The notes beneath the pieces are model-generated. The model had not been told where the DNA came from, ran no database searches, and worked only from the letters and a program-made list of their open reading frames with translations. The translations under genes and the position numbers were made by a program. 64,000 bases of DNA from Thermoactinomyces mirandus (GTDB lineage: Bacteria > Bacillota > Bacilli > Thermoactinomycetales > Thermoactinomycetaceae): positions 62,001 to 126,000 of the forward strand of contig NZ_JACEOL010000025.1 of the NCBI RefSeq assembly GCF_013868055.1, given 5' to 3'. Shown here piece after piece: positions 35,406-43,376 of this stretch (position 1 is its first letter; the number at the start of each line of letters is the position of its first letter).

Positions 35406-36788
35406 ATGAAAACTAAACACTTGGATCGGACAGCCTTAGGTGAATTTATTAAAAATGCGAGGCGAGAAAAACGCTTAAACCAAAGTGAATTGGTTGATGA
35501 TATACTGTCCCAGTCTATAATCAGTTATATCGAGACCGGGCAAAGTGCCAGTATTGACAAAATCGTGTACTTGTTAAATCGCCTTGCGTTAGATCCGGAT
35601 GAGATTCTCGAAAAATTTATGATTGTGGATGACAGGGAAGAAGACGCAGTCATTGAAGAATGGATATTGCGGCTGAATGCTGTTGAATGCCTGATTTCTC
35701 TGGAAGTCAATCTTGGTACAGAGATTTTGCGTTCAGTTAATCTGCCATCAGGACATTCTTTTCAAGCTTGGGTAGAGTATCTTAAAGGGAAATTATATTA
35801 TTCCCGGCAAAAGTGGGAAAAGGCTCAAAATCACTTTTTGCAGGGTCTGCAACTCTTAAGACAAAACCAGCAATTACGTTCCAGCAATTTGGAAAGTGCG
35901 TGTCTTCATCAGTTGAGTAGAATCGAATACCTGCAAAACCGTTTTCAGATGGCGGTCCAATATTCAAAAAAAGCACTTATGAACTTTAATCCGAAAGGAG
36001 AAAGAAAATACTACAAAGGCTTGATTCTGGTAAGCCAGGCAATCTACCTTGAGAAGTTGAACCGTATTGGAGAAGCGAATGCACTTTTGGACGAGTTTGG
36101 TTCGGAGGATTATCCCTTTTTAAGCTACTCAAAAGAAGCAACACTGAATGTTTTTGAGATGAAGGCAAAACTGCTTGCAAAATCACAACAATTCCCGCAA
36201 GCAATTGAAATAGGTCTTCAAGGAATCGAACTGGCTCGAATCGACCGGAACATTGAACGTTCTTTTGAATTATGGACAACTTTAGGTGGAATCTATTTAG
36301 AGATGGATAAATCCCATTTGGCGGAAATCTGTTTTCAAACAGCGCTTAGATTCAGGAATCGAATAAAACGATTATATTTGCTTGCCTATGTACACGTTTA
36401 TCTGGGCAGGCTATACTATAAACAAAAGGTGATAGAAAAAGCGGAAAAAGAATTTTCGCAAGCATTAGAGTATAGCAAAAAAGTTGACATCTTTTGGGAA
36501 GTGGAATCTTTAATTGGCTTGGGGAAATGTTCGCTTTCATATGATGCGAATAAAGCCATGAACTATTTTCAAAAAGCGCTGGATATGGCTAAGAAGCACC
36601 AATTGGATGACAAGAAAACAGAACTGCTTCTTTTTCTGGCCCAGTGCTTCATTCAACTGGAAAACCCTCGATTGCAAAATGTGGCTATGGATTTACTTTA
36701 TTCCCAACTGGAAGCTTTAAAAGGGGGTGACGACAGCATGGTTAATGCAGTAAAACGTCATAGTGCAGGCGATCCGCCTGGTGATTAA
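35406..36788 (+). CDS. RRNPP-type regulator: XRE helix-turn-helix plus TPR repeats (460 aa)
   Basis: An N-terminal XRE HTH (LGEFIKNARREKRLNQSELVDDILSQSIISYIETGQ, ~10-50) is followed by about eight TPR-like helical pairs. This is the architecture of peptide-responsive regulators such as PlcR/NprR/Rap relatives. ATG 35406 follows GCAGGTGGGCAAAA. Its last 16 codons start with an ATG (36738) that has its own AAGGGGGTGA 7 nt upstream, giving MVNAVKRHSAGDPPGD in the same frame. That peptide may also be made separately as the cognate signal. The gene lies between CRISPR leader copies 1 and 2. Confidence 0.82.
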   Translation: MKTKHLDRTALGEFIKNARREKRLNQSELVDDILSQSIISYIETGQSASIDKIVYLLNRLALDPDEILEKFMIVDDREEDAVIEEWILRLNAVECLISLEVNLGTEILRSVNLPSGHSFQAWVEYLKGKLYYSRQKWEKAQNHFLQGLQLLRQNQQLRSSNLESACLHQLSRIEYLQNRFQMAVQYSKKALMNFNPKGERKYYKGLILVSQAIYLEKLNRIGEANALLDEFGSEDYPFLSYSKEATLNVFEMKAKLLAKSQQFPQAIEIGLQGIELARIDRNIERSFELWTTLGGIYLEMDKSHLAEICFQTALRFRNRIKRLYLLAYVHVYLGRLYYKQKVIEKAEKEFSQALEYSKKVDIFWEVESLIGLGKCSLSYDANKAMNYFQKALDMAKKHQLDDKKTELLLFLAQCFIQLENPRLQNVAMDLLYSQLEALKGGDDSMVNAVKRHSAGDPPGD

Positions 36789-36818
36789 GTCAACTTTATG
36801 AAATGTATAAAGGAGGAG

Positions 36819-37053
36819 AGAGATTTTCAGAATTTATTCTATCTCTTCCTTGGCTGTGCTGTATGTTTAGTATTAATTTGTCGTCGACCTCCAGTAGAGG
36901 AGTAAACCCCGGGGATCGACGACACGGAATATTCTGATATTATTTCTCAAAAACAGCATCATAGCTGGATTTTTTGTTTTTGAGTCAAAAATCAATTTAT
37001 AAAGAGGGATTTCGATTAATTTATAGAATGGCTTAATACCGGTATTTTTTGGG
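36819..37053 (+). promoter_or_regulatory. CRISPR leader (copy 2, active position)
   Basis: This AT-rich leader lies directly upstream of the first repeat. It contains the inverted repeat GTCGTCGA (36880-36887) / TCGACGAC (36916-36923) and the TACCGGTATTTTTTGG end. By analogy it holds the array promoter and the integration signals for new spacers. Copies 1 and 3 lie at 34565 and 39586. Confidence 0.85.
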
Positions 37054-37758
37054 GTTTAGATCGTACCTATGAGGAATTGAAACAAAAAGAAAGGAGGGTA
37101 ATAAACCCACCTTTTTCGTAGTTTAGATCGTACCTATGAGGAATTGAAACCACTTGGGCCAGCAAAAAGGCCGCCGCTTTGATACCACGTTTAGATCGTA
37201 CCTATGAGGAATTGAAACGCGAAATTATGCATGTCGTAGTACTCGGCAGCAGCAGGGTTTAGATCGTACCTATGAGGAATTGAAACGGAACAATATGACT
37301 ATCACTAGCAGAGCAAGTCCATAAGTTTAGATCGTACCTATGAGGAATTGAAACAAAAATACCCAACCATGGATCGACTGCCTGGCACAAGGTTTAGATC
37401 GTACCTATGAGGAATTGAAACTGTTGATGTGAATATCGGCCCGAATGCTCCAGCGGGTTTAGATCGTACCTATGAGGAATTGAAACTTCGACTGCGTGCC
37501 GGAACATTTCCGGAATAAGCGGTTTAGATCGTACCTATGAGGAATTGAAACTGATGACCTGGGGAAAGGATGCGGTAGATGTCGCAAAACGGTTTAGATC
37601 GTACCTATGAGGAATTGAAACTATGTTGCCTTGAGAATTGCCCGTACATTAAACGAAACCGGTTTAGATCGTACCTATGAGGAATTGAAACCAGGAGGAG
37701 TTAGTAGACAGTCATGTCTATAGCGAAAGTTTAGATCGTACCTGTGAGGAAAATAAAC
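37054..37758 (+). CRISPR. CRISPR array: 11 repeats of 30 nt, 10 spacers of 35-40 nt
   Basis: The repeat runs GTTTAGATCG...GAATTGAAAC with the central CTATGAGG. Repeats start at 37054, 37121, 37189, 37257, 37325, 37392, 37457, 37522, 37592, 37662 and 37729. The first ten are identical; the last (37729-37758) is degenerate (CCTGTGAGGAAAATAAAC at its end), which marks the leader-distal side. Spacer lengths are 37, 38, 38, 38, 37, 35, 35, 40, 40 and 37 nt. The GAAAC 3' end is typical of Cas6-processed type I-B or III repeats. No cas gene is present in the window. Confidence 0.98.
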
Positions 37759-37892
37759 AAACCAAAGCCAGTTCGCCAAACAGACGGGCTGACTTTATTT
37801 ATGTGTGCAAAATCCTGTATTGGTTGTGGTTATTCTTTTCCGTGATTCATAACTTAAAGGGAGGTTCATCCCGTTATGGGAAACGCGTGGCT

Positions 37893-39212
37893 ATGAGCCG
37901 CTATTTCAGACCACTTATGACCATTATTCTTTTAATGTTCATCGGAATGGTACTTCCGGTGGAAGGCAATGCCGGCGGGAGTTTTGATGTTCCCAAGGTT
38001 GAGGAAGATTTCGGGCAATATGATCAGGCACCTGGACAAGCAGAGCCAATAGAACCTGTTTCCCCTGACGTTCAGGGAGAAGGTGGTCTCTGGGATCGTC
38101 TTACCGAATCCGCCTCCAGTGTGTGGGAATGGAGCAAAGAAAAAGTTTCTGCCGCCTGGAACTGGACAAATGAAACAGCTTCTGCCTTTTGGGATGTAAT
38201 TGTGAGAATCATTGCAAAAATCGCCGAAGTAATCGTCGATGCCCTTTCCGCCGCATGGGATTGGATTCTGGAGCATAAAGGGATTATTGTACTGATCCTA
38301 AGTATCCTTGGTGTGATTGCGGTTGCTGTTGGAGTGGTTGCTGGAATTTCCGTGGTCGCCTTCGCCGGGATTGCGATCCTGGCAGGAGAACTTATTGGCG
38401 GGCTCTTTTCATGGCTTGCCGGAAATGAATTGTTTGGTGACGAGATGCTTTTTGATATCCTGATCGGCGGGATCGCCGGAGGCATTGCCGCTCTCTTTGG
38501 CTGGGCAGTAGGAGCGGGGACGGCCGGTTCCAGCCTGACAGCCTGGATCGGTTTAAAAATTCCCTGGCTCAGAAGAGCTTTTTCCAAGATGGTTGGCGGT
38601 GGTGTAGCAGGCGGGACAGATCAAAGTGTGACGGATCTTCTGAAAGAAGGCAAAATCAATTGGAAGAAAACCATCATTGCCACAGGGTTGGGATTTGTCC
38701 TTGTTTTTGGCGGAGAATACATAGGAAGCCATTCGGAGGACATCATCCAAAAGATCAACCATGTGAATATTTCCTGTGTGACGGAAGTTTTCTCCGATGG
38801 AACCGTTTCTGCTCCCAAGACGATTGGAGATACAGGGTTCGGGCAGTGGTTGCAGAGGTTTGCTTCAAATGATGGAAAAGAAACGGGGATTGTTGTTAAA
38901 GATATTTTGCTTCCCAGTTTGAAAATAGATTCAAAAAAATTACAAAAGAAATACAAGCATGCGATTGATTTTGGGTTGCCTCAGAATTACAATCCCCAAA
39001 ATGCAGAACGTTTTAAACAAGTGATTGAGCAACACGTACAAACTGCTGATACCATTTATAAATCAAAATACAGGAATCCACCTGAAATTTACGTTTATCT
39101 TAAAGGCAATTTAGCTGTATATACTGACTTAAATGGTGAATTTGTAAGTGCCTGGAGATTAAATGCAACTCAAATTCAATATCATAAAACTTATGGTACA
39201 CTGATAAAATAG
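37893..39212 (+). CDS. Secreted or membrane polymorphic toxin with C-terminal colicin D-like tRNase domain
   Basis: A signal peptide (MSRYFRPLMTIILLMFIGMVLP, cleavage near VEGNA-G) is followed by a Trp-rich helical region, a long Gly/Ala-rich hydrophobic region (~90-200) and a C-terminal domain at 355-439. The last domain (KHAIDFGLP ... IEQHV ... VYTDLNGEFVSAWRL) matches colicin D / CdiA-type anticodon tRNases; the His of KHAIDFG is the likely catalytic residue. ATG 37893 overlaps the stop of a six-codon frame (MGNAWL, ATG 37876) that has GGGAGG upstream, so translation is probably coupled. The last CRISPR repeat ends 134 nt upstream. A probable immunity gene follows. Confidence 0.75.
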   Translation: MSRYFRPLMTIILLMFIGMVLPVEGNAGGSFDVPKVEEDFGQYDQAPGQAEPIEPVSPDVQGEGGLWDRLTESASSVWEWSKEKVSAAWNWTNETASAFWDVIVRIIAKIAEVIVDALSAAWDWILEHKGIIVLILSILGVIAVAVGVVAGISVVAFAGIAILAGELIGGLFSWLAGNELFGDEMLFDILIGGIAGGIAALFGWAVGAGTAGSSLTAWIGLKIPWLRRAFSKMVGGGVAGGTDQSVTDLLKEGKINWKKTIIATGLGFVLVFGGEYIGSHSEDIIQKINHVNISCVTEVFSDGTVSAPKTIGDTGFGQWLQRFASNDGKETGIVVKDILLPSLKIDSKKLQKKYKHAIDFGLPQNYNPQNAERFKQVIEQHVQTADTIYKSKYRNPPEIYVYLKGNLAVYTDLNGEFVSAWRLNATQIQYHKTYGTLIK

Positions 39213-39237
39213 ATTTCAATGTATAGAAGGTGTTGGT

Positions 39238-39537
39238 ATGGAGCGAGGCAGCTGTATTGTCTTAAAAGCAGATAAAGGTTTAGTATCATTGCAATATGAT
39301 ACAAATCTGTTGATGAAACCTTGTGCAATCTGTAATGAAGTTCATGTGGAAATGTCTGAGTTCTGTATAGGTTTTTTTGAAGAAGGAACAGATAAACCCG
39401 TATGTTTAGAGTGTGCAAAAAAGTATAATCCGTTGCTTTACAGTTTGTGGGAAATGGGAATATCTTCTCATGATACGGAATTGTTGGAGGTTGCAGTAAA
39501 GAAATTCAACAAGATTTATAAAAAGGCAAGAGAATAG
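39238..39537 (+). CDS. Probable immunity protein of the colicin D-like toxin (99 aa, Cys4)
   Basis: It starts 25 nt after the toxin stop behind AGAAGGTGTTGGT. Two Cys pairs (CAIC near 29-32 and CLEC near 56-59) suggest a zinc site; the C-terminus is a basic helix (VAVKKFNKIYKKARE). It has no membrane segment. Immunity is inferred only from its position behind the toxin; known colicin D immunity proteins are of similar size, but I see no clear match. Confidence 0.6.
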   Translation: MERGSCIVLKADKGLVSLQYDTNLLMKPCAICNEVHVEMSEFCIGFFEEGTDKPVCLECAKKYNPLLYSLWEMGISSHDTELLEVAVKKFNKIYKKARE

Positions 39538-39585
39538 AAAATTGTAGTGACAGTGTCCGCTTTGATGGCAGGGCAGTAAAAGTGA

Positions 39586-39742
39586 ATCGAGGAGGTCCCC
39601 GGGGAACGATGACACATAATATTCTGGCATAAACCCTTGGAAGTAGCGTTATAGCTGGATTTCCACTTTTTGAGTCAAAAATTAATCTGTGAAGAGGGAT
39701 TTTGACTGATTTATGAATGGCTTCATAGCAGTTCTTTTTGGG
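39586..39742 (+). other. Decayed CRISPR leader-like sequence, copy 3
   Basis: It aligns with leader copies 1 and 2 with many substitutions: GAGGAGGTCCCCGGGGAACGATGACAC, AATATTCTGGCAT, TATAGCTGGATTT, TTTTTGAGTCAAAAATTAAT, GAGGGATTTTGACTGATTTATGAATGG. It ends directly at a degenerate repeat. Confidence 0.75.
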
Positions 39743-39772
39743 GTTTGGATCGTACCTGTGAGGAAAATAAAC
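39743..39772 (+). repeat. Solo degenerate CRISPR repeat behind leader copy 3
   Basis: It is identical to the degenerate last repeat of the array (37729-37758) except for one A-to-G change at position 5. It is followed by the same flank as the array. Confidence 0.85.
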
Positions 39773-39906
39773 AAACCAAAGCCAGTTCGCCAAACAGACG
39801 GGCTGACTTTATTTATGTCTGCAAAATCCTGTATTGGTTGTGGTTATTTTTTCACGTAATTCATAATTTGCAGGGAGGTTCATCCCGTTATGGGAAACGC
39901 GTGGCT

Positions 39907-40182
39907 ATGAGCCGCTATTTCAGACCACTTATGACCATTATTCTTTTAATGTTCATCGGAATGGTACTTCCGGTGGAAGGCAATGCCGGCGGGAGTTTTG
40001 ATGTTCCCAAGGTTGAGGAAGATTTCGGGCAATATGATCAGGCACCTGGACAAGCAGAGCCAATAGAACCTGTTTCCCTTAAGCGATTATTTGTCGAGGA
40101 CTTCCTTTTTGCCGAGAGTTTTGAAAAACCAGCGATGGTAAAACCATTCAACGATGGAGTAGGCCAGGCTGACGACAAGTGA
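39907..40182 (+). pseudogene. Truncated second copy of the toxin 5' end
   Basis: Bases 39743-40078 repeat 37729-38064 with few differences, covering the degenerate repeat, the upstream flank, the signal peptide and the first ~58 codons of the toxin. Homology stops at TTTCCC (40078). The frame then runs antisense into the DUF2512 gene and ends at 40182, so the C-terminal part is lost. Confidence 0.8.
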
Positions 40183-40479
40183 GATCTGGAACAGGGGTAC
40201 ATGATTGGCTTTGTAATTTTGCAGGCCGATATCGATGTCAAAAAAGTAGGTGCCAATAAACCACACAATGATGTAACTGAGAAATGTATCCGACAACGTG
40301 GTAAACAGGTTTCCGATTCTGGGCAACAGCAACAGGTCGCCCGCATAGCCGATCAGGGTAAGTGTAATACTGACAAATAAGATCGATGAATAGTCAACGT
40401 CATAAATCACCCCCAAAATGATATACAGAAGGAAAGTGATGTACAGAAATTTGATCAAAATCTGATACGTATGGTTCAA
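40087..40479 (-). CDS. DUF2512 (YndM-like) membrane protein
   Basis: This 130-residue protein has about four hydrophobic spans (FLYITFLLYIILGVI; ILFVSITLTLIGYAGDLLLLP; FLSYIIVWFIGTYF; FQISLVVSLAYSIVEWF), matching the YndM/DUF2512 family of unknown function. The start is TTG 40479, 7 nt behind AAAGGAG. Its 3' end touches the truncated toxin copy. Confidence 0.78.
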   Translation of the reverse strand: MNHTYQILIKFLYITFLLYIILGVIYDVDYSSILFVSITLTLIGYAGDLLLLPRIGNLFTTLSDTFLSYIIVWFIGTYFFDIDIGLQNYKANHVPLFQISLVVSLAYSIVEWFYHRWFFKTLGKKEVLDK

Positions 40480-40797
40480 AGGGAGGGCTCCTTTCCGGTT
40501 TTTGTATATTTTGCCACTGCCGGAATTTGCCTATACATAAAAAAACCCGGCCTGAGTGAACAGGCCGGGTTTCAGCGTTTATCAAATCATATACAGGAAG
40601 ACGATTTTTAGAAACTGTCCCGTCACCCCCATTGCCTTCCTGCAAGGGGGGTGCTCCGGCAAACACTTCCGGGTTGGCTCTCCGGTTATTTACGATCCAT
40701 CCTCGTGAAATGTTTGCTGCGACATTGACATGACCTAACTCTAAAAATCGCTCTTTTATCCTTTGTCGTCATGCTTCAACCGGGTTTTTCTTATCGT
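40480..40797. other. Intergenic region with terminator and repeat word
   Basis: It contains the terminator at 40540-40573 and the 15-nt word shared with 10544, followed by GC-rich hairpin arms (CACCCCCATTGCC / GCAAGGGGGG). It may hold the end of a decayed insertion element. No gene was seen. Confidence 0.35.
40540..40573 (-). terminator. Terminator (minus strand)
   Basis: AACCCGGCCTG / CAGGCCGGGTT stem followed by TTTTTTT on the minus strand. It lies 220 nt past the GH18 gene stop. Confidence 0.8.
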
Positions 40798-42291
40798 TTA
40801 TTTCGGCGAAGATTTCAGGACGGCCCATGCTGCCGGGTCTTCCGCACCCAGATACCATTCGGTGATCCCGCCGATTTTGGGATGTTTTTTGGCAAGCAGG
40901 TCCATTTTCTTCTGCAGGCTGGTACGATCCTGGAAATAGACCGTATATGTTTTCCCGTTTTCGATGTAGGTAAAGCTGGGTTCTCCGTTTACATCCCGTT
41001 TGACCGAAGGCTTGTGTTTTTTAATCAGGGCTTGCGCTTTTTCATAAGTCACGGTGGAACGGCTGCCGTTTTCCGCCCATTGATAACCGAAAGCAGGCAA
41101 CCCGACATACAGCTTGTGAGCAGACATTTGGCTTTCTCCGTATCGGATCACCTGATCCAGCCAATGAAGCGGTGCACCGGGTCCAGGGCTGGATGTATGG
41201 TAGTTATAGGTCATGATTTTAAATTCGTCTACAGCCTGTCCAAGCCGTTTCCAATCCTGGGCCTGGGGACCTTCCCATCCGCCGTCGGTTGTTTTGGGAT
41301 ATGCGGAGACAGATAATATTTTGTCATGCTGGTGCAATTTGCGGGAAAGGATCTCCATGAATTGCGAGAAGTTTTCCCGGTCGCTTCCTTGAATCACTTC
41401 AAAGTTGATATCCAGACCATCCATTTTATTGGCCACCGCGAATTGAACCAGACGATCGGCCAGTTGTTCCTGTTTGGCTTTGGTAGCGATCAGTTGGTGC
41501 AGGGCTTGTGCCCCTTTTTCGTAATCGCTCCATCCATCTGTGTTGGCGACAGTTGCGATGATCCGGGTTCCTTTGTTGCGAGCAGTTTGAATGATATCAT
41601 CACTGACCGGTTTGGCGTATTTCATCCGTTTGATCTTTCCATCCGGAGCAAGCTCAAACCAGAACAGGTTGATGGAATCAATCGATTGTTCCTTTAAAAC
41701 CTGATAAGCCGCATTTCCGCCCCAGAAGGGATACCAGACGGTTGTTTCAAACCCTTTTTCGACCGGTTCTTCCGGTTGGGGTGTGTCCTGTTCAGGTGGA
41801 ATATTGGGTTCCGGCTGCGGAAGCGGTACTGGCGTATCCAGATCCGGTTCTTTTTCAGGAGGAGAAATTTCCGGAGTACCAGGCGTCTCCTTGTTGGAAC
41901 CGGGTGTGTCCTTGGGCCCGGTTGCTTTACCGGAATCGGCCGGTGAAGATGGATTGTTTCCATGGGCCGCCGGTTTCTGGTTATTATGCTTGAGTATGAT
42001 TTCGTCTATGTACCGGGCTTCTGTCCGGGTGGGCTGATCCGCGGACTCGGCGGGATCAGCCGATACAAAACCGGTTGTTTCCGGATCTTCCACCGGGGCA
42101 CTTTCCTCGGCATACAGCGTCTCTTCTGATGATTCTTTGGCTGTTGGTGTATTTTGACCGGATTTGGCATCTGAAGAATGAATAAAAAAATAGGCGCTTG
42201 CTCCCGCCAGGACAAGAGCACCAGCAATTGCGGAGATGATAGCCGTTTTCTTCCTGAATCTTTTTCTTGTCTCCAGTCGGCGCTTTTCCAT
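40798..42291 (-). CDS. Membrane-anchored glycoside hydrolase family 18 protein (YaaH/SleL-like)
   Basis: The 497-residue protein has a short basic N-terminus, one membrane anchor (TAIISAIAGALVLAGASAYFFI, ~14-36) and a long Pro/Glu/Thr-rich linker (~40-180). A GH18 barrel follows with the catalytic motif DGLDINFE. The Asp-to-Asn change before FE is as in spore cortex N-acetylglucosaminidases. FKIMTYNYH and GGITEWYLG are typical of this subgroup. It probably cleaves peptidoglycan or chitin-like glycan outside the membrane. ATG 42291 follows AAGGAGAAACC. A palindrome (TTCCCTAAAAA / TTTTTAGGGAA, 42308-42337) lies just upstream. Confidence 0.85.
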   Translation of the reverse strand: MEKRRLETRKRFRKKTAIISAIAGALVLAGASAYFFIHSSDAKSGQNTPTAKESSEETLYAEESAPVEDPETTGFVSADPAESADQPTRTEARYIDEIILKHNNQKPAAHGNNPSSPADSGKATGPKDTPGSNKETPGTPEISPPEKEPDLDTPVPLPQPEPNIPPEQDTPQPEEPVEKGFETTVWYPFWGGNAAYQVLKEQSIDSINLFWFELAPDGKIKRMKYAKPVSDDIIQTARNKGTRIIATVANTDGWSDYEKGAQALHQLIATKAKQEQLADRLVQFAVANKMDGLDINFEVIQGSDRENFSQFMEILSRKLHQHDKILSVSAYPKTTDGGWEGPQAQDWKRLGQAVDEFKIMTYNYHTSSPGPGAPLHWLDQVIRYGESQMSAHKLYVGLPAFGYQWAENGSRSTVTYEKAQALIKKHKPSVKRDVNGEPSFTYIENGKTYTVYFQDRTSLQKKMDLLAKKHPKIGGITEWYLGAEDPAAWAVLKSSPK

Positions 42292-42503
42292 GGTTTCTCC
42301 TTTCAGTTTTCCCTAAAAAATGCATTTTTAGGGAAAAATTGGTTTTTTAGTTATTTTTTTAACTGTCTGAGAAAAGATTATATGAATGGATAAAAAAATA
42401 AAAGAGGTTTTGTATAATTTTCACAAACAATTTGAAACCCAATCCCAACATTGCGAAAATTGCGTTTACAGTCATCACAACAGGGCCTGTCATTTTGCCT
42501 TGT

Positions 42504-43277
42504 TTATCGTTGCAGTGACTCAATCCATTGCTGAATCCGCCAGTTGACTTCCTGTGGAGCTTTTGTCGGCAGATGATGCGGTTTGTTTGCCACAGGAGAA
42601 TAGAAGGAGTTTGGCAAATGGGTTTTGAGTAATTGGGTGTATTTTTCATATTGTTTGTTTTTGGTGCCAAACAGGATCAGAACAGGGTGGGAAATGGAAG
42701 CTAATTGCCGGGTGCAGTTATAAATTTTGCTATACGTAAAATATTGCCGGATATTTTCCGTATTGCCCAAACGGGCGGTTTGCAGGAGATGGCGGAACAT
42801 ACTCAGGCAATCGGCGTTGGCCCAGCAGATGACTCGGGCCAAAAAGGGGAAGCCGGTGGAGTTGCACAGGGAAACAGCCAGATTCAGTCCCGTTTTCAGG
42901 AGGGGATCAGACACTTCTGACATGGCACAGATCAGAATCCCGCCTGAAAAGCGATCCGGTTCCTGGAGCAGTGCTTCCAATACAATGCTTCCGCCGGTGG
43001 AATATCCGGCCAGGTAAGCTTGTTTGATGTCAAGCCGGTCAAGGAGATGGAGCAAATCCTGTACCACCAGCCAATAGGTGAGCGGTTGGAAAGAGGGATC
43101 ACTCAGACCGTGGCCCCGGATGTCAAAGCGAATGACCCGGTAACGGCTTTTGAGTTGTTCCATTTGGTAATCAAAAATGCGACTGGGGACAAGCGGGGGG
43201 TGGATCAGGACGATCGCCGGGCCTGTCCCTTCATCTTCATAATAAATGCAGGTTCCGTTATGTTTGAAAAATGGCAT
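42504..43277 (-). CDS. Alpha/beta hydrolase
   Basis: This 257-residue cytosolic protein has HPPLVPSRIF (oxyanion region), FDIRGHGLSD, the nucleophile elbow GYSTGG and a C-terminal KPHHLP His. The substrate is unknown. GGAAAAGGAAAC precedes ATG 43277. It is a single gene on the minus strand, downstream of alaT. Confidence 0.82.
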   Translation of the reverse strand: MPFFKHNGTCIYYEDEGTGPAIVLIHPPLVPSRIFDYQMEQLKSRYRVIRFDIRGHGLSDPSFQPLTYWLVVQDLLHLLDRLDIKQAYLAGYSTGGSIVLEALLQEPDRFSGGILICAMSEVSDPLLKTGLNLAVSLCNSTGFPFLARVICWANADCLSMFRHLLQTARLGNTENIRQYFTYSKIYNCTRQLASISHPVLILFGTKNKQYEKYTQLLKTHLPNSFYSPVANKPHHLPTKAPQEVNWRIQQWIESLQR

Positions 43278-43337
43278 GTTTCCTTTTCCTCCTTCAAGTA
43301 TTTGTTTTATTTTGAGCGCCGCAGAGGAAAAGTATGA

Positions 43338-43369
43338 AAAAAGCCAGCTTCCCGGCTGAAAGCTGGCTA
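43338..43369 (-). terminator. Terminator of alaR-alaT
   Basis: AGCCAGCTTTC / GGAAGCTGGCT stem followed by TTTTTT on the minus strand, 10 nt after the alaT stop. Confidence 0.9.
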
Positions 43370-43376
43370 TCGGAGG

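Noticed and set aside
37692-37892. A complete CreTA-like module (two degenerate repeats around a pseudo-spacer guiding repression of the toxin)
   Set aside because: Only one degenerate repeat lies between array and toxin, and I could not find a second repeat or a stretch matching the toxin promoter. It stays a hypothesis in the findings only.
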